DNA of 64,000 nucleotides from Caprella mutica (Eukaryota > Arthropoda > Malacostraca > Amphipoda > Caprellidae): assembly GCA_947561585.1 (NCBI GenBank), contig CANNZV010001147.1:1-64000 (forward strand), given 5' to 3'. Shown here piece after piece: positions 1 to 10,211 of the stretch. A program made the position numbers and the translations under genes. Below the pieces are notes generated by a model that was not told where the DNA came from, did no database searches, and saw only the letters and a program-made list of their open reading frames with translations. The stretch's first letter is position 1. Every line of letters begins with the position of its first letter.

Positions 1-922
1 GGTGAGATAGAAGAGGAGGGGTTAGAGGTGAGATAGAAGAGGAGGGGTTAGAGGTGAGGTAGAAGAGGAGGGGTTAGAGGTGAGATAGAAGAGGATGGGT
101 TAGAGGTGAGATAGAAGAGGAGGGGTAAGAGGTGAGATAGAAGAGGAGGGGTTAGAGGTGAGATAGAAGAGGAGGGGTTAGAGGTGAGATAGAAGAGGAA
201 GGGTTAGAGGTGAGATAGAAGAGGAGGGGTTAGAGGTGAGATAGAAGAGGATGGGTTAGAGGTGAGATAGAAGAGGAGGGGTTAGAGGTGAGATGAAGAG
301 GAGGGGTTAGAGGTGAGATAGAAGAGGAGGGGTTAGAGGTGAGATAGAAGAGGATGGGTTAGAGGTGAGATAGAAGAGGAGGGGTTAGAGGTGAGATAGA
401 AGAGGAGGGGTTAGAGGTGAGATAGAAGAGGATGGGTTAGAGGTGAGATAGAAGAGGAGGGGTTAGAGGTGAGATAGAAGAGGAGGGTTAGAGGTGAGAT
501 AGAAGAGGAGGGTTAGAGGTGAGATAGAAGAGGAGGGGTTAGAGGTGAGATAGAGGGAGGGGTTAGAGGTGAGATAGAGGAGGGGTTGAGTGAGAAGAGG
601 AGGGGTTAGAGGTGAGATAGAAGAGGAGGGGTTAGAGGTGAGATAGAAGAGGAGGGGTTAGAGGTGAGATAGAAGAGGAGGGGTTAGAGGTGAGATAGAA
701 GAGGAGGGGTTAGAGATAGAAGAGGAGGGGTTAGAGGTGAGATGAGAGGTGGGTTAGAGGTGAGATAGAAGATGGTAGGGTGTTAGAGAGTGAGATAGAG
801 ATGAGGGTTAGGTGAGATAGAGAGGGGGAGATTGAAGAGGAGGGGTTAGAGGTGAGATAGAAGAGGAGGTGTTAGAGGTGAGATAGAAGAGGAGGTGTTA
901 GAGGTGAGGTAGAAGAGGAGGG
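1..922. repeat. 26-bp polypurine minisatellite, about 35 copies, cut by window start
   Basis: A 26-bp unit with core GGTGAGATAGAAGAGGAGGG repeats head to tail. The + strand is almost purely A and G with isolated T. Units between about 540 and 840 carry deletions and rearrangements (for example a short GATAGAGGGAGG version), and units are regular again up to 922. The array continues to the left of the window. Every unit carries AG/GTGAGAT, which resembles a splice donor. Confidence 0.98.
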
Positions 923-1221
923 AATTATGTGCTCAAAATATAATTCATCCCATGAATATTTCTTTATATTTATTGATACAAACTGACAGCATTCAATAAA
1001 ATTTTCTTCCTAACAGGTGAAACTGAACTCCTATCTTAATAATATCAAATTATTATATTCAATAAAGGTTGCAGTGATCTCATTATATGAAAAAACTGTG
1101 TTAATTATATTCATGGATGACTCTTATTCCATATTAATTGAATACTAGGCTAATGTGTTCGCATAATGCACTTTATAAACCACTGAACAAGAGAGCGGTT
1201 CACACACGTCTTACCCCTGAG

Positions 1222-1315
1222 ATGTCCGGCAGAAGAATGACTTCCGTGGCTACCTTGGCCCTCATTACAACTTTTCTCTCTCCGTATTTCATTACATTAA
1301 CAGAAGCTTTTCAAG
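1222..1315 (+). CDS. candidate first coding exon of a secreted or membrane protein (signal peptide)
   Basis: The open frame contains a typical signal peptide: an Arg-Arg n-region (MSGRR), then a hydrophobic core (VATLALITTFLSPYFI) and a polar end (TEAFQ). It runs into CAAG/GTGAGT at 1312-1321, a near-perfect splice donor with the intron starting at 1316. Counted from the ATG at 1222 or 1237 the intron is phase 1, as is common after signal-peptide exons. ATG 1237 has the best start context (A at -3); ATG 1222 is chosen because it adds the basic n-region; ATG 1153 is also in frame. A possible acceptor (TTCTTCCTAACAG, ending 1017) lies upstream. Beyond the donor the frame stays open only by reading into a MITE fragment. 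No partner exon was recognised, so the family is unknown. A chance ORF remains possible. Confidence 0.38.
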
Positions 1316-1333
1316 GTGAGTGCAGTATTTGTA

Positions 1334-1387
1334 GCGTTAGTTCCGATTATCGAACGTTCTACATTTTCGATCATATTAGGAAAATAC
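1334..1387. mobile_element. MITE family A, terminal fragment
   Basis: The stretch GTTCTACATTTTCGATCAT is nearly identical to the left arm of the family A element at 19928-20086, and the flank (GTTCCGATTATCGAAC) matches its terminal repeat. Only one arm is present. It lies just inside the putative intron of the 1222-1315 exon. Confidence 0.6.
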
Positions 1388-1732
1388 TTTAATTCAATAT
1401 TTTATCCCATGTTACATGCGTGTATCATGGATACTGACGAGTTAAAATGTCAAATTATTATACATTTTATGTAACTATTTATAAAGGTCAAGGTCAATAT
1501 CATAAATAACTCCAAAAATTTTTATTTGTTTTTTACTTCCAGCTCTTCACACGAATCGTGTGTCTCCTTTCCTAATTCTCTCCTGACTCTAACTCCTTTT
1601 AATCACTCTTGACTTTCATTTACACTTACTCCTCTTTATCACTCTTTACATGACTCTTACTCTTCCTCTATAACTCTTTTCAGCAACTATCTCATTTCTT
1701 CAACTTTTACCCTTGAATAGACATCTTCTATT
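1388..1732. other. unique AT-rich DNA, no gene seen
   Basis: No ORF or RNA gene is supportable. From about 1550 the + strand becomes pyrimidine-rich with irregular CTCTTTATCACTCTT-like runs that grade into the following array. Confidence 0.6.
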
Positions 1733-2006
1733 TCTCCCTCCTATTTAAGCTCTCCCTCCTATTTAAGCTCTCCCTCCTCTTTAAGCTCTCCCTCCTATTT
1801 AAGCTCTCCCTCCTCTTTAAGCTCTCCCTCCTCTTTAAGCTCTCCCTCCTCTTTAAGCTCTCCCTCCTCTTTAAGCTCTCCCTCCTATTTAAGCTCTCCC
1901 TCCTCTTTAAGCTCTCCCTCCTATTTAAGCTCTCCCTCCTCTTAAGCTCTCCCTCCTCTTTAAGCTCTCCCTCCTCTTTAAGCTCTCCCTCCTTTTTAAG
2001 CTCTTC
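1733..2006. repeat. 18-bp polypyrimidine minisatellite, about 15 copies
   Basis: The unit is TCTCCCTCCTCTTTAAGC, with C/A alternation at the CTCTTT or CTATTT position. It is regular to about 2000 and ends in degenerate copies. Confidence 0.97.
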
Positions 2007-2035
2007 CTTCTCGTTACTCTCACTCCTCTTTAAGC

Positions 2036-2710
2036 TCTCTCATCTCATTTCTCACTCTCTCATCTCATTTCTCACTCTCTCACCTCATATCTCACTCTCT
2101 CATCTCATATCTCACTCTCTCACCTCATATCTCACTCTCTCACCTCATATCTCACTCTCTCATCTCATATCTCACTCTCTCACCTCATATCTCACTCTCT
2201 CACCTCATATCTCACAGTCTCATCTCATTTCTCACAGTCTCATCTCATATCTCACTCTCTCACCTCATATCTCACTCTCTCACCTCATATCTCACTCTCT
2301 CACCTCACATCTCACTCTCTCACCTCATATCTCACTCTCTTACCCCTCACATCTCACTCTCTCACCTCACATCTCACTCTCTCACCTCACATCTCACTCT
2401 CTCACCTCACATCTCACTCTCTTACCCCTCACATCTCACTCTCTCACCTCACATCTCACTCTCTCACCTTACATCTCACTCTCTCACCTCACATCTCACT
2501 CTCTCACCTCACATCTCACTCTCTCACCTCACATCTCACTCTCTTACCCCTCACATCTCACTCTCTCACCTCACATCTCACTCTCTCACCTCACATCTCA
2601 CTCTCTCACCTCACATCTCACTCTCTCACCTCACATCTCACTCTCTTACCCCTCACATCTCACTCTCTCACCTCACATCTCACTCTCTCACCTAACATCT
2701 CACTCTCTCC
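2036..2710. repeat. 20-bp polypyrimidine minisatellite with interspersed 22-bp units
   Basis: The unit is CATCTCACTCTCTCACCTCA. The left part has ATATCTCA variants and the right part ACATCTCA variants. A longer TTACCCCTCACAT form appears periodically, roughly every fifth unit, which suggests higher-order copying. The reverse complement shares GAGGTGAGA with the 26-bp array at the window start. Confidence 0.97.
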
Positions 2711-3045
2711 ATTTCCTAGTAAGTGCTTTAGTAGTCAGATGTGCTCCGGTTTCTTGATTTGTAACTCCAGGCTGCAGGTTCTTTTCTCTTCGTTCCCTGA
2801 AATAAAGACCCGTGCCTTATCTCTCATATGCATAAAAAGAACTCCACCACTGAATAATTCTCTCGCGCGTTAAATTTCAAAATGGGAATTATTTCACTAA
2901 ATTGCACAGGTGTTCGTTCGCTAGGTACATCAATCATGCGATGGAGTTGTCTGGGAACAAAGAGCAAAATGAAGAGCGATATGCTCAATAGTAATGGAGA
3001 ACTTTGTACCCCATTAAGCGTAATTTCACACATAATTTGAATGTT
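2711..3045. other. unique DNA between two arrays, no convincing gene
   Basis: A 52-codon open stretch starts with ATG at 2882 on the + strand, but it has no recognisable domain and runs into the next repeat. The GC-containing piece at 2860-2960 (TCTCGCGCG) stands out from the AT-rich surroundings. Confidence 0.5.
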
Positions 3046-3378
3046 TCCCACACACAGTAAGATTTCCCACATACAGTGAGTTTTTCCCATAGACAGTAAG
3101 TTTTCCCACAGACAGTAAGTTTTCCCACAGACAGTAAGTTTTCCCACAGACAGTAAGTTTTCCCACAGACAGTAAGTTTTCCCACAGACAGTAAGTTTTC
3201 CCACAGACAGTAAGTTTTCTCACAGACAGTGAGTTTTCCCACAGAAAGTGAGTTTTCCCACAGACAGTGAGTTTTCCCACATACAGTAAGTTTTCTCACA
3301 GACAGTGAGTTTTCCCACATCCAGTGAGTTTTCCCATAGACAGTGAGTTTTCCCACAGACAGTGAGTTTTTCCCATAG
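3046..3378. repeat. 19-bp minisatellite with splice-site-like unit, about 17 copies
   Basis: The unit is ACAGTAAGTTTTCCCACAG with A/G alternation in GTAAGT or GTGAGT. Three units equal 57 bp, so long frames appear on the minus strand (MGKLTVCGKTYCLWEN-like). They are repeat artefacts: they exist in several frames with no start or domain of their own. Confidence 0.97.
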
Positions 3379-3477
3379 AAAGCTTATCCCACGGGTTAGT
3401 ATTTTGACAAATATTCTTCTGGTAGTCGGTTGAGTGTATCATCTAACACCGGAATGAGCCGTGCATTTCAATGTACC

Positions 3478-3533
3478 ACAATAACCATAATGTACCACAA
3501 TAACCTTATGTACCACAATAACCTTATGTACCT
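3478..3533. repeat. short tandem repeat, 18-19-bp unit, 3 copies
   Basis: ATGTACCACAATAACCTT occurs three times head to tail with one small indel. Confidence 0.9.
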
Positions 3534-4224
3534 TTATACCCTATATGCTGGTTACATACACTCTGGTAAATGTTAAGATACTCATTGCAACATATATTCA
3601 ATGATGTTAAAAAGAAGCACATTAATCTTACACAAACATATCTAAATAAATGTTTATATCATAATATTACTCCGGTAAGTGCTCACTGTACACTTTTCAA
3701 GTCAAGTTTCAAAGTGATGAAAATATGACATTTAAATAATCAAATATTAAATAATATATACGTACCAAACAACAGTGAAACAATATAAAAGTCACACAAT
3801 TCTTTTATTTTCTTATTGATTATTAATATATTTGCATTTGTTACGAAGTAGCTTCAATAGTTTTGTAAATAGTTAGTGTGACGTTGCATATTGTTTTTTC
3901 TTTTGTTGGCAAATAACATTATACACATTTTATACGAGTTGCACATCTTTTTAGAATAATAAAGTAGATAACTGCTCTGAAATTTATTTGCCTACCTAAC
4001 TTACTCATTTTTAGATCATTTTCTTATGGAAATTTTACAGGTATTGGTTTGAATTATTCACCTTAGGAATTATTAGTTACATAGTTCACAACTACTATGG
4101 AAACTTGTGAATAATTTCTTAGTTTTACACTCTTTAGATTTTGTTAAACTGAGATATCAAATGTATAATTATAAGTATGGAGAATTAGTTTGTGCTTTGC
4201 ATATTCCATTGTGTTTTTAGACAA
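3534..4224. other. AT-rich unique DNA, nothing recognised
   Basis: No ORF of note, no RNA gene and no repeat of recognisable structure was found in this stretch. Confidence 0.6.
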
Positions 4225-4360
4225 TAAAATTTGGTAAGTTCCTAGTTCACGTAACTAATTGATTTAGGGACCTGAACTAGCAAGGGGGTGTTTGGATCGG
4301 TTCTAAGTTCGCGTCCTTAAAGAAAATAGGGACGTGAACTAGTAATTTACCAAAATTTTA
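4225..4360. mobile_element. MITE-like palindromic element, 136 bp
   Basis: The ends are inverted repeats. The left end begins TAAAATTTGGTAAGTTCCTA; the reverse complement of the right end begins TAAAATTTTGGTAAATTACT, and both continue into AGTTCACGT. The interior repeats GGGACCTGAACTAG and GGGACGTGAACTAG. No coding capacity. Confidence 0.75.
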
Positions 4361-4668
4361 ATCAGTGAGTCAAAATTTTCGGCAACACAGCATTCCTTAG
4401 ATAAAATATCATTTGGTTTGTGTTCCTGTGAAAAATCTTAGAGGTGCTCTATGAATTAGTAGTTGTGAAAATTTTATTTAAATTATATATATGTAAGCAT
4501 AAAAATAGTAGTGATTTTCATACTTTTTATAATGCTTTTTTTAAAGTTTGGCTATATATACAGTTTAAAGGCTAGCAATATTTAAATATTAAACTTTATA
4601 GCTATTATTAAAATTAGATTCCGAAAATTCTAGTTATCCCTTGTAATTTCCTTATTATTTATTATTTT

Positions 4669-5170
4669 GGGTTATATCACCACAAATTAGCCATTAATTA
4701 TTGAGTTATACACTGCAAATTAGTCATTAATTATTGAGTTATACACCGCAAATTAGCCATTAATTATTGAGTTATACACCGCAAATTAGCCATTAATTAT
4801 TGAGTTATACACTGCAAATTAGTCATTAATTATTGAGTTATACACCGCAAATTAGTCATTAATTATTGAGTTATACACCCCGCAAATTAGCCATTAATTA
4901 TTGAGTTATACACTGCAAATTAGCCATCAATTATTGAGTTATACACCGCAAATTAGCCATTAATTATTGAGTTATACACTGCAAATTAGCCATCAATTAT
5001 TGAGTTATACACTACAAATTAGCCATTAATTATTGAGTTATACACCGCAAATTAGCCATTAATTATTGAGTTATACACCGCAAATTAGCCATTAATAATT
5101 ATTAGGTTTTGTCACCGCAAATTTGTAATTAATTATTAGGCTAATTCACTGCAAATTAGCCATTAATTAC
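4669..5170. repeat. 33-bp minisatellite, about 15 copies
   Basis: The unit core is GAGTTATACACCGCAAATTA followed by GCCATTAATTATT. Variants are ACTGCAAA for ACCGCAAA and GTCATT for GCCATT. The last copies, after about 5090, are diverged. TAATTA homeodomain-type cores occur in every unit. Confidence 0.97.
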
Positions 5171-5493
5171 TAAATTAAATATTCATAGCTAACTTGCATC
5201 TTCGGGCACCACAGAATATCAATTATATATTTCTCTTTTCTCTAGTCTTTCGAGTACAGCATTCGTTAATGTTTATCTTTTATGTTTATTTTAGAGTACA
5301 GTTTATGTAATAGCTGTAATAATTGCGAGACATGTCTCGATGTTAGTACAGTTCGTAGACATGGAAAACGGGAGACAATTTTTTGTGGTGATTATTTCAC
5401 GGTTACTACAATAAGCATCAATATTATTATTAAGATGAGGTTATTAGAAACAGTTGGTTTAGAAATTAGTTTCTATGAAAGAAGAAATGCTAA

Positions 5494-5624
5494 CAGCAGT
5501 TCAAGTATCGATTTAGAGGTGATTTTATAGCATTTCTTTCCTTTTCTAAGTTCTATAATTGACATTATGTGTTCCACCGTACTGAGGACTCTGTTTATCC
5601 ATTCACATTTCTAAACATTCTTTA
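5494..5624. repeat. diverged direct duplication, copy 1
   Basis: About 130 bp, including TATTTATCCATTCACATTT-like sequence and CATTATGTGTTCC, recurs 489 bp downstream at 5984-6114 with substitutions and small indels. An open frame at 5282-5530 on the + strand overlaps its start; it has a CNSCNNCETC run but no recognised family, and I do not call it a gene. Confidence 0.8.
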
Positions 5625-5938
5625 ATTTCTTTATTTAGCATTGTAGAGAGAAAGCAACGTGGTAATCAGTCTGAATTAAATTGCCTATCAAAAGAATGAA
5701 GACTGGGAGACGCAACTGCCTCTAGAGTATGAAACTGACTAGTCAACAAATTAATAAATATTATAACCTGTATGTCAAAATAATATTCGAAATATGCAGT
5801 AATGATAAGAAACACTTCTTGCAATAGAGAAATTATCCATCACAGTAGAAGCAAACTGCCAGTTATCATTTTATGAAAGAATTGCTTTATTAATAAATTA
5901 CTTCCCACTTTTACAACTTATATATACAGTATATTCAA

Positions 5939-5980
5939 TACATATACCAATTGCTTCCCTATAAGCAATTGGTATATGTA
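5939..5980. other. perfect 18-bp-arm inverted repeat (hairpin)
   Basis: The arm TACATATACCAATTGCTT (5939-5956) and its exact reverse complement (5963-5980) are separated by a 6-bp loop. It directly abuts the second copy of the 130-bp duplication. Confidence 0.92.
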
Positions 5981-5983
5981 CCA

Positions 5984-6114
5984 CAGTTCTAAGTATTGAT
6001 TTCAAGCTGATTTTATGGCATTTATTTAAATTAACTAATTTCTATAATTAACATTACGTGTTCCGTACTAAAGAATCTATTTATCCATTCACATTTTTAA
6101 ACATTTTATAATAT
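5984..6114. repeat. diverged direct duplication, copy 2
   Basis: Partner of 5494-5624. It starts a few bases after the hairpin and ends in the matching CCATTCACATTTTTAAACAT. Confidence 0.8.
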
Positions 6115-6196
6115 CTTATAATAATACTAATATTAGTTATCCCTTACTCCCATTTTGGCAAATTGACTTGGTTGTTTCCGTGCAGGAACTCAATGA

Positions 6197-6644
6197 AAGA
6201 GCAGAGGTATAACTCATAGGGATACTGTGAGGTATGAGCAGAGGTATAACTCATAGGGATACTGTGAGGTATGAGCAGAGGTATAACTCATAGGGATACT
6301 GTGAGGTAAGAGCAGAGGTATAACTCATAGGGATACTGTGAGGTATGAGCAGAGGTATAACTCATAGGGATACTGTGAGGTATGAGCAGAGGTATAACTC
6401 ATAGGGATACTGTGAGGTATGAGCAGAGGTATAACTCATAGGGATACTGTGAGGTATGAGCAGAGGTATAACTCATAGGGATACTGTGAGGTATGAGCAG
6501 AGGTATAACTCATAGGGATACTGTGAGGTATGAGCAGAGGTATACCTCATAGGGATACTGTGAGGTATGAGCAGAGGTATAACTCATAGGGATACTGTGA
6601 GGTATGAGCAGAGGTATAACTCATAGGGATACTGTGAGGTATGA
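6197..6644. repeat. 37-bp minisatellite, about 12 nearly identical copies
   Basis: The unit core is GAGCAGAGGTATAACTCATA then GGGATACTGTGAGGTAT. Copies differ by only one or two bases (for example GTAAGAG at about 6307 and TATACCTC at 6541), indicating recent expansion or homogenisation. Confidence 0.98.
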
Positions 6645-7174
6645 GACCATGGGACAGTATGGGATGGAAGAGGAGCCGAGGGGAGTATTGAGGAGCCGAG
6701 TTTGGCAGTCCGGAGCCGAGGAGAGTGTTGGGGAGCCGAAAATATAAATTGAAATGAAAAGTAAATAATCGAAAGAAATTGAAAGATGTCAATGGGCGGA
6801 AATTAAATTTCAAAGAATTCACGAAAGTATCTGAGAATGTTGCTATATATTAATTACAACCAATAAATTAGATGCAAGTCTCTATCTCTCCATCTGCTCA
6901 CCTGCCATATCAGCCACTCACCTGTCTAACATATTACTCTATTTATAATGGCTGTAATTACTAGCTTAATTATCACATAAATTGCAGCCACTCCCACCAA
7001 TGAAATGGCCAACTGTCTGTTCAATACTAGCTTCTATCTGCAAAATGTATACATATTTTAGCTCTGTTCTTCATGAGCTTTTTGGTTGATTAAAGTAAGC
7101 ATTTGTTAGCAGGACAGACGGACATGGCTTGCATTTGCAACTACCTTCAGAATTTACTATGAAGACCCTCCACT
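6645..7174. other. unique DNA with a short degenerate GAGCCGAG repeat
   Basis: Between 6670 and 6740 the motif GGAGCCGAG recurs four times at irregular spacing. The rest is AT-rich sequence without a recognisable gene. Confidence 0.6.
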
Positions 7175-7436
7175 CACTGTGAATAGTATAACAAATAGTA
7201 TGTCATTGTGAATAGTATAACAAATAGTATGTCACTGTGAATAGTATAACAAATAGTATGTCATTGTGAATAGTATAACAAATAGTATGTCATTGTGAAT
7301 AGTATAACAAATAGTATGTCACTGTGAATAGTATAACAAATAGTATGTCATTGTGAATAGTATAACAAATAGTATGTCACTGTGAATAGTATAACAAATA
7401 GTGTGTCACTATGAATAGTATAACAAATAGTGTGTG
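7175..7436. repeat. 29-bp minisatellite, about 9 copies
   Basis: The unit core is GTGAATAGTATAACAAATAG followed by TATGTCACT or TATGTCATT. The last two copies change TATGTC to TGTGTC or TGTGAC. Confidence 0.98.
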
Positions 7437-7884
7437 ACTAAACTCTTCTGTTTTTCCAATGACATCCTCTAATCTGTTGGAGTTGCCTATTTTCATTAGA
7501 GTTTTCACCTAACAGTTTAGTTTTTTTTAGACAGTTGCGCATGAGAATATCTGCACACATTCTTCTCCAATACTTACCACACGCAGAATTCCATCGTATT
7601 AAATCAGATGCGATCTTTCCTGCTCGGTCCTGCTCGGTAAAATTCTCCTATCACAACTTTCACTTTCCAGTGGAAGTTACCTTAGTTCACATATAAGTAT
7701 TTTATTTACACTGGAAAAAAAATTGTGTTGCAGAACTTTTGTGTCACCCTGTATAATGTATACGTATAAACATAGGTTAGTTATAAGTGAAATATTTGTG
7801 TGAATTTACATCACATTTCTCCCTTTTTGCCCTCTGAGGTTATTCTAAGAACATCATGATCGGGTACTTACTGTGATTGTAATA
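7437..7884. other. unique DNA, possible element end
   Basis: No gene seen. TTTTGTGTCACCCTGTATAA at about 7738-7757 resembles a DNA-transposon terminus, but no partner repeat was found. Confidence 0.45.
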
Positions 7885-9121
7885 GTCAGTGAGTGATTTC
7901 GTACATCTGGCATAAGTCAGTGACTGATTTCGTACATCTGGCATAAGTCAGTGACTGATTTCGTACATCTGGCATAAGTCAGTGACTGATTTCGTACATC
8001 TTTCATTAGTCAGTGACTGATTTCGTACATCTGGCATTAGTCAGTGGCTGATTTTGTACATCTGGCAAAAGTCAGTGACTGATTTCGTACATCTGGCATA
8101 AGTCAGTGACTGATTTCGTACATATCTGGCATAAGTCAGTGACTGATTTCGTACATCTGGCATTAGTCAGTGACTGATTTCGTACATCTGGCATGAGTCA
8201 GTGACTGATTTTGTACATCTGGCATTAGTCAGTGGCTGATTTTGTACATCTGGCATTAGTCAGTGACTGATTTCGTACATCTGGCATGAGTCAGTGACTG
8301 ATTTTGTACATCTGGCATAAGTCAGTGACTGATTTCGTACATCTGGCATTAGTCAGTGACTGATTTCGTACATCTGGCATGAGTCAGTGACTGATTTTGT
8401 ACATCTGGCATAAGTCAGTGACTGATTTCGTACATCTGGCAATAGTCAGTGGCTGATTTTGTACATCTGGCATGAGTCAGTGACTGATTTCGTACATCTG
8501 GCATTAGTCAGTGACTGATTTTGTACATCTGGCTTGAGTCAGTGACTGATTTCATACATCTGGCATTAGTCAGTGACTTATTTTGTACATTTGGCATAAG
8601 TCAGTGACTGATTTCGTACATCTGGCATAAGTCAGTGACTGATTTTGTACATCTGGCATTAGTCAGTGTGTGATTTCGTACATCTGGCATTAGTCAGTGA
8701 CTGATTTTGTACATCTGGCATTAGTCAGTGACTGATTTCGTACATCTGGCATGAGTCAGTGACTGATTTTGTACATCTGGCATTAGTCAGTGTGTGATTT
8801 CGTACATCTGGCATTAGTCAGTGACTGATTTTGTACATCTGGCATGAGTCAGTGACTGATTTCATACATCTGGCATTAGTCAGTGACTGATTTTGTACAT
8901 CTGGCATAAGTCAGTGACTGATTTCGTACATCTGGCATAAGTCAGTGACTGATTTTGTACATCTGGCATTAGTCAGTGTGTGATTTCGTACGTCTGGCAT
9001 TAGTCAGTGTGTGATTTCGTACGTCTGGCATTAGTCAGTGTGTGATATCGTACGTCTGGCATTAGTCAGTGTGTGATATCGTACGTCTGGCATTAGTCAG
9101 TGTGTGATTTCGTACGTCTGG
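7885..9121. repeat. 31-bp minisatellite, about 40 copies
   Basis: The unit core is GTCAGTGACTGATTTCGTAC followed by ATCTGGCATAA. Recurrent variants are TTTTGTAC, GCATTAG, GCATGAG, GTGTGTGATTTC and, at the right end, TACGTCTGG. Variants recur in the same order, for example in the blocks near 8660-8780 and 8780-8960, pointing to multi-unit duplication. GCATGAG variants create TGAGTCA. Confidence 0.98.
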
Positions 9122-9436
9122 AATTGGGAAAATCACCAATTCTCGGCAGGACGTCAAAAGCTTTAGGATTATTAGGACGAAATGTAGGGTCGTGAGTGTC
9201 ACATTCGGGGAAACGAATTGGGGAGGAGAACGGGGTGATGGGGAGGACTTGATTAAATGAGGCCCCCCCATTTAATCAGATGGGGAAGACTTGATTAAAT
9301 GGGGATGACTATTGGATGGGGATGACTTTTGGATGGGATGACAATCAGATGGGGATGACCTCACTAGAGTTGAATAATTGATTCATTACTCAGATATTAA
9401 AGACAAATTTATCTATTGCTGATAAATTCAACTATC
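9122..9436. other. unique GC-richer spacer with short hairpin and imperfect repeats
   Basis: It contains a 10-bp-arm hairpin (TGATTAAATG at 9250-9259 and its complement at 9269-9278 around a C-run) and several imperfect copies of GATGGGGATGACTT between 9278 and 9360. No gene recognised. Confidence 0.6.
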
Positions 9437-9575
9437 TTATCTTATGTCGATAACTTATCTCTAATGTCGATAACTTATCTCTAATGTCGATAACTTATCT
9501 CTAATGTCGATAACTTATCTCTAATGTCGATAACTTATCTCTAATGTCGATAACTTATCTCTAATGTCGATAACG
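9437..9575. repeat. 20-bp minisatellite with paired GATA sites, about 7 copies
   Basis: The unit is ATGTCGATAACTTATCTCTA, nearly invariant. It holds the palindrome GATAACTTATC, that is, two inverted GATA-factor cores. Confidence 0.97.
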
Positions 9576-9779
9576 TGTTCGCAATATCTTTATCGTATCT
9601 TATACCTGCAATATAGAGTGGTATGATAGCAAACGTTTTTCCATGTATTATATACCAGTTAATATGGTAAACATATACTTTAATTTGTTAATGGTTTGAT
9701 AAAAAGAATGTTGTTAAATATTAAATTACTTTATAATTACACTGAACTAAATCAGACTAAGATCATTTTAAGTATGTTT

Positions 9780-10016
9780 TCAGTTAGACAGAGTGTGTTT
9801 CTGAGGTTTCCCCCAAGGAATAGCCAGAACACCTTGTGCTGATTGTACACAGTTTCTTTGCATTCTAGGAGCAAACTCTTCGGAAACAACTTTAACAACT
9901 TCAACTGTATGTGCACCAATACCTATTGCTATTGCCATGCATATTATCGATACACTATAACTTGTATAAATCATCGCATCACTTATTTTAAAAGAAGTGT
10001 TGTAAAATGCAAGCAT
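9780..10016 (-). CDS. weak candidate exon or ORF with one membrane segment
   Basis: A 78-codon minus-strand frame begins with ATG at 10016-10014. It encodes a hydrophobic stretch (SVSIICMAIAIGIGAHTVEV, about residues 22-41) followed by a polar tail with two Cys and a WGKP motif. The sequence looks more protein-like than its neighbours because it has mixed composition and no low-complexity repeats. I recognise no family. It stops immediately beside a family A MITE (10017-10160) and lacks clear splice sites. The plus strand is also open here for much of its length, so this may be chance or a relic exon. Confidence 0.2.
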   Translation of the reverse strand: MLAFYNTSFKISDAMIYTSYSVSIICMAIAIGIGAHTVEVVKVVSEEFAPRMQRNCVQSAQGVLAIPWGKPQKHTLSN

Positions 10017-10160
10017 AGGGTAGGTTCCGAGTTATTGAACGGCTCCATAGGTTCTATCTTAAGGTATCATGGATAACAATTAAAATAAAATTTAACTAGT
10101 ATGAGATAGATTTTCTTATATGGTCGAAAATATGAAACCGTCCGATAACTCAGAACTTTA
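10017..10160. mobile_element. MITE family A, near-complete copy
   Basis: The left end AGGGTAGGTTCCGAGTTATT pairs with the right end (CCGATAACTCAGAACTTT, reverse complement AAAGTTCTGAGTTATCGG). The core GGTATCATGGATAACAATTA is shared with the copies at 18.4 and 46.6 kb. It is non-coding and lies 51 bp from the mariner-like element. Confidence 0.8.
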
Positions 10161-10211
10161 ACTAATTTATCTCTAAAAAATTGTTTATAATAACAATAAT
10201 TTATTGTTGTA

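Noticed and set aside
2824..3356. Minus-strand MGKLTVCGKTYCLWEN frames
   Set aside because: They result from the 19-bp array, and three overlapping frames give the same peptide.
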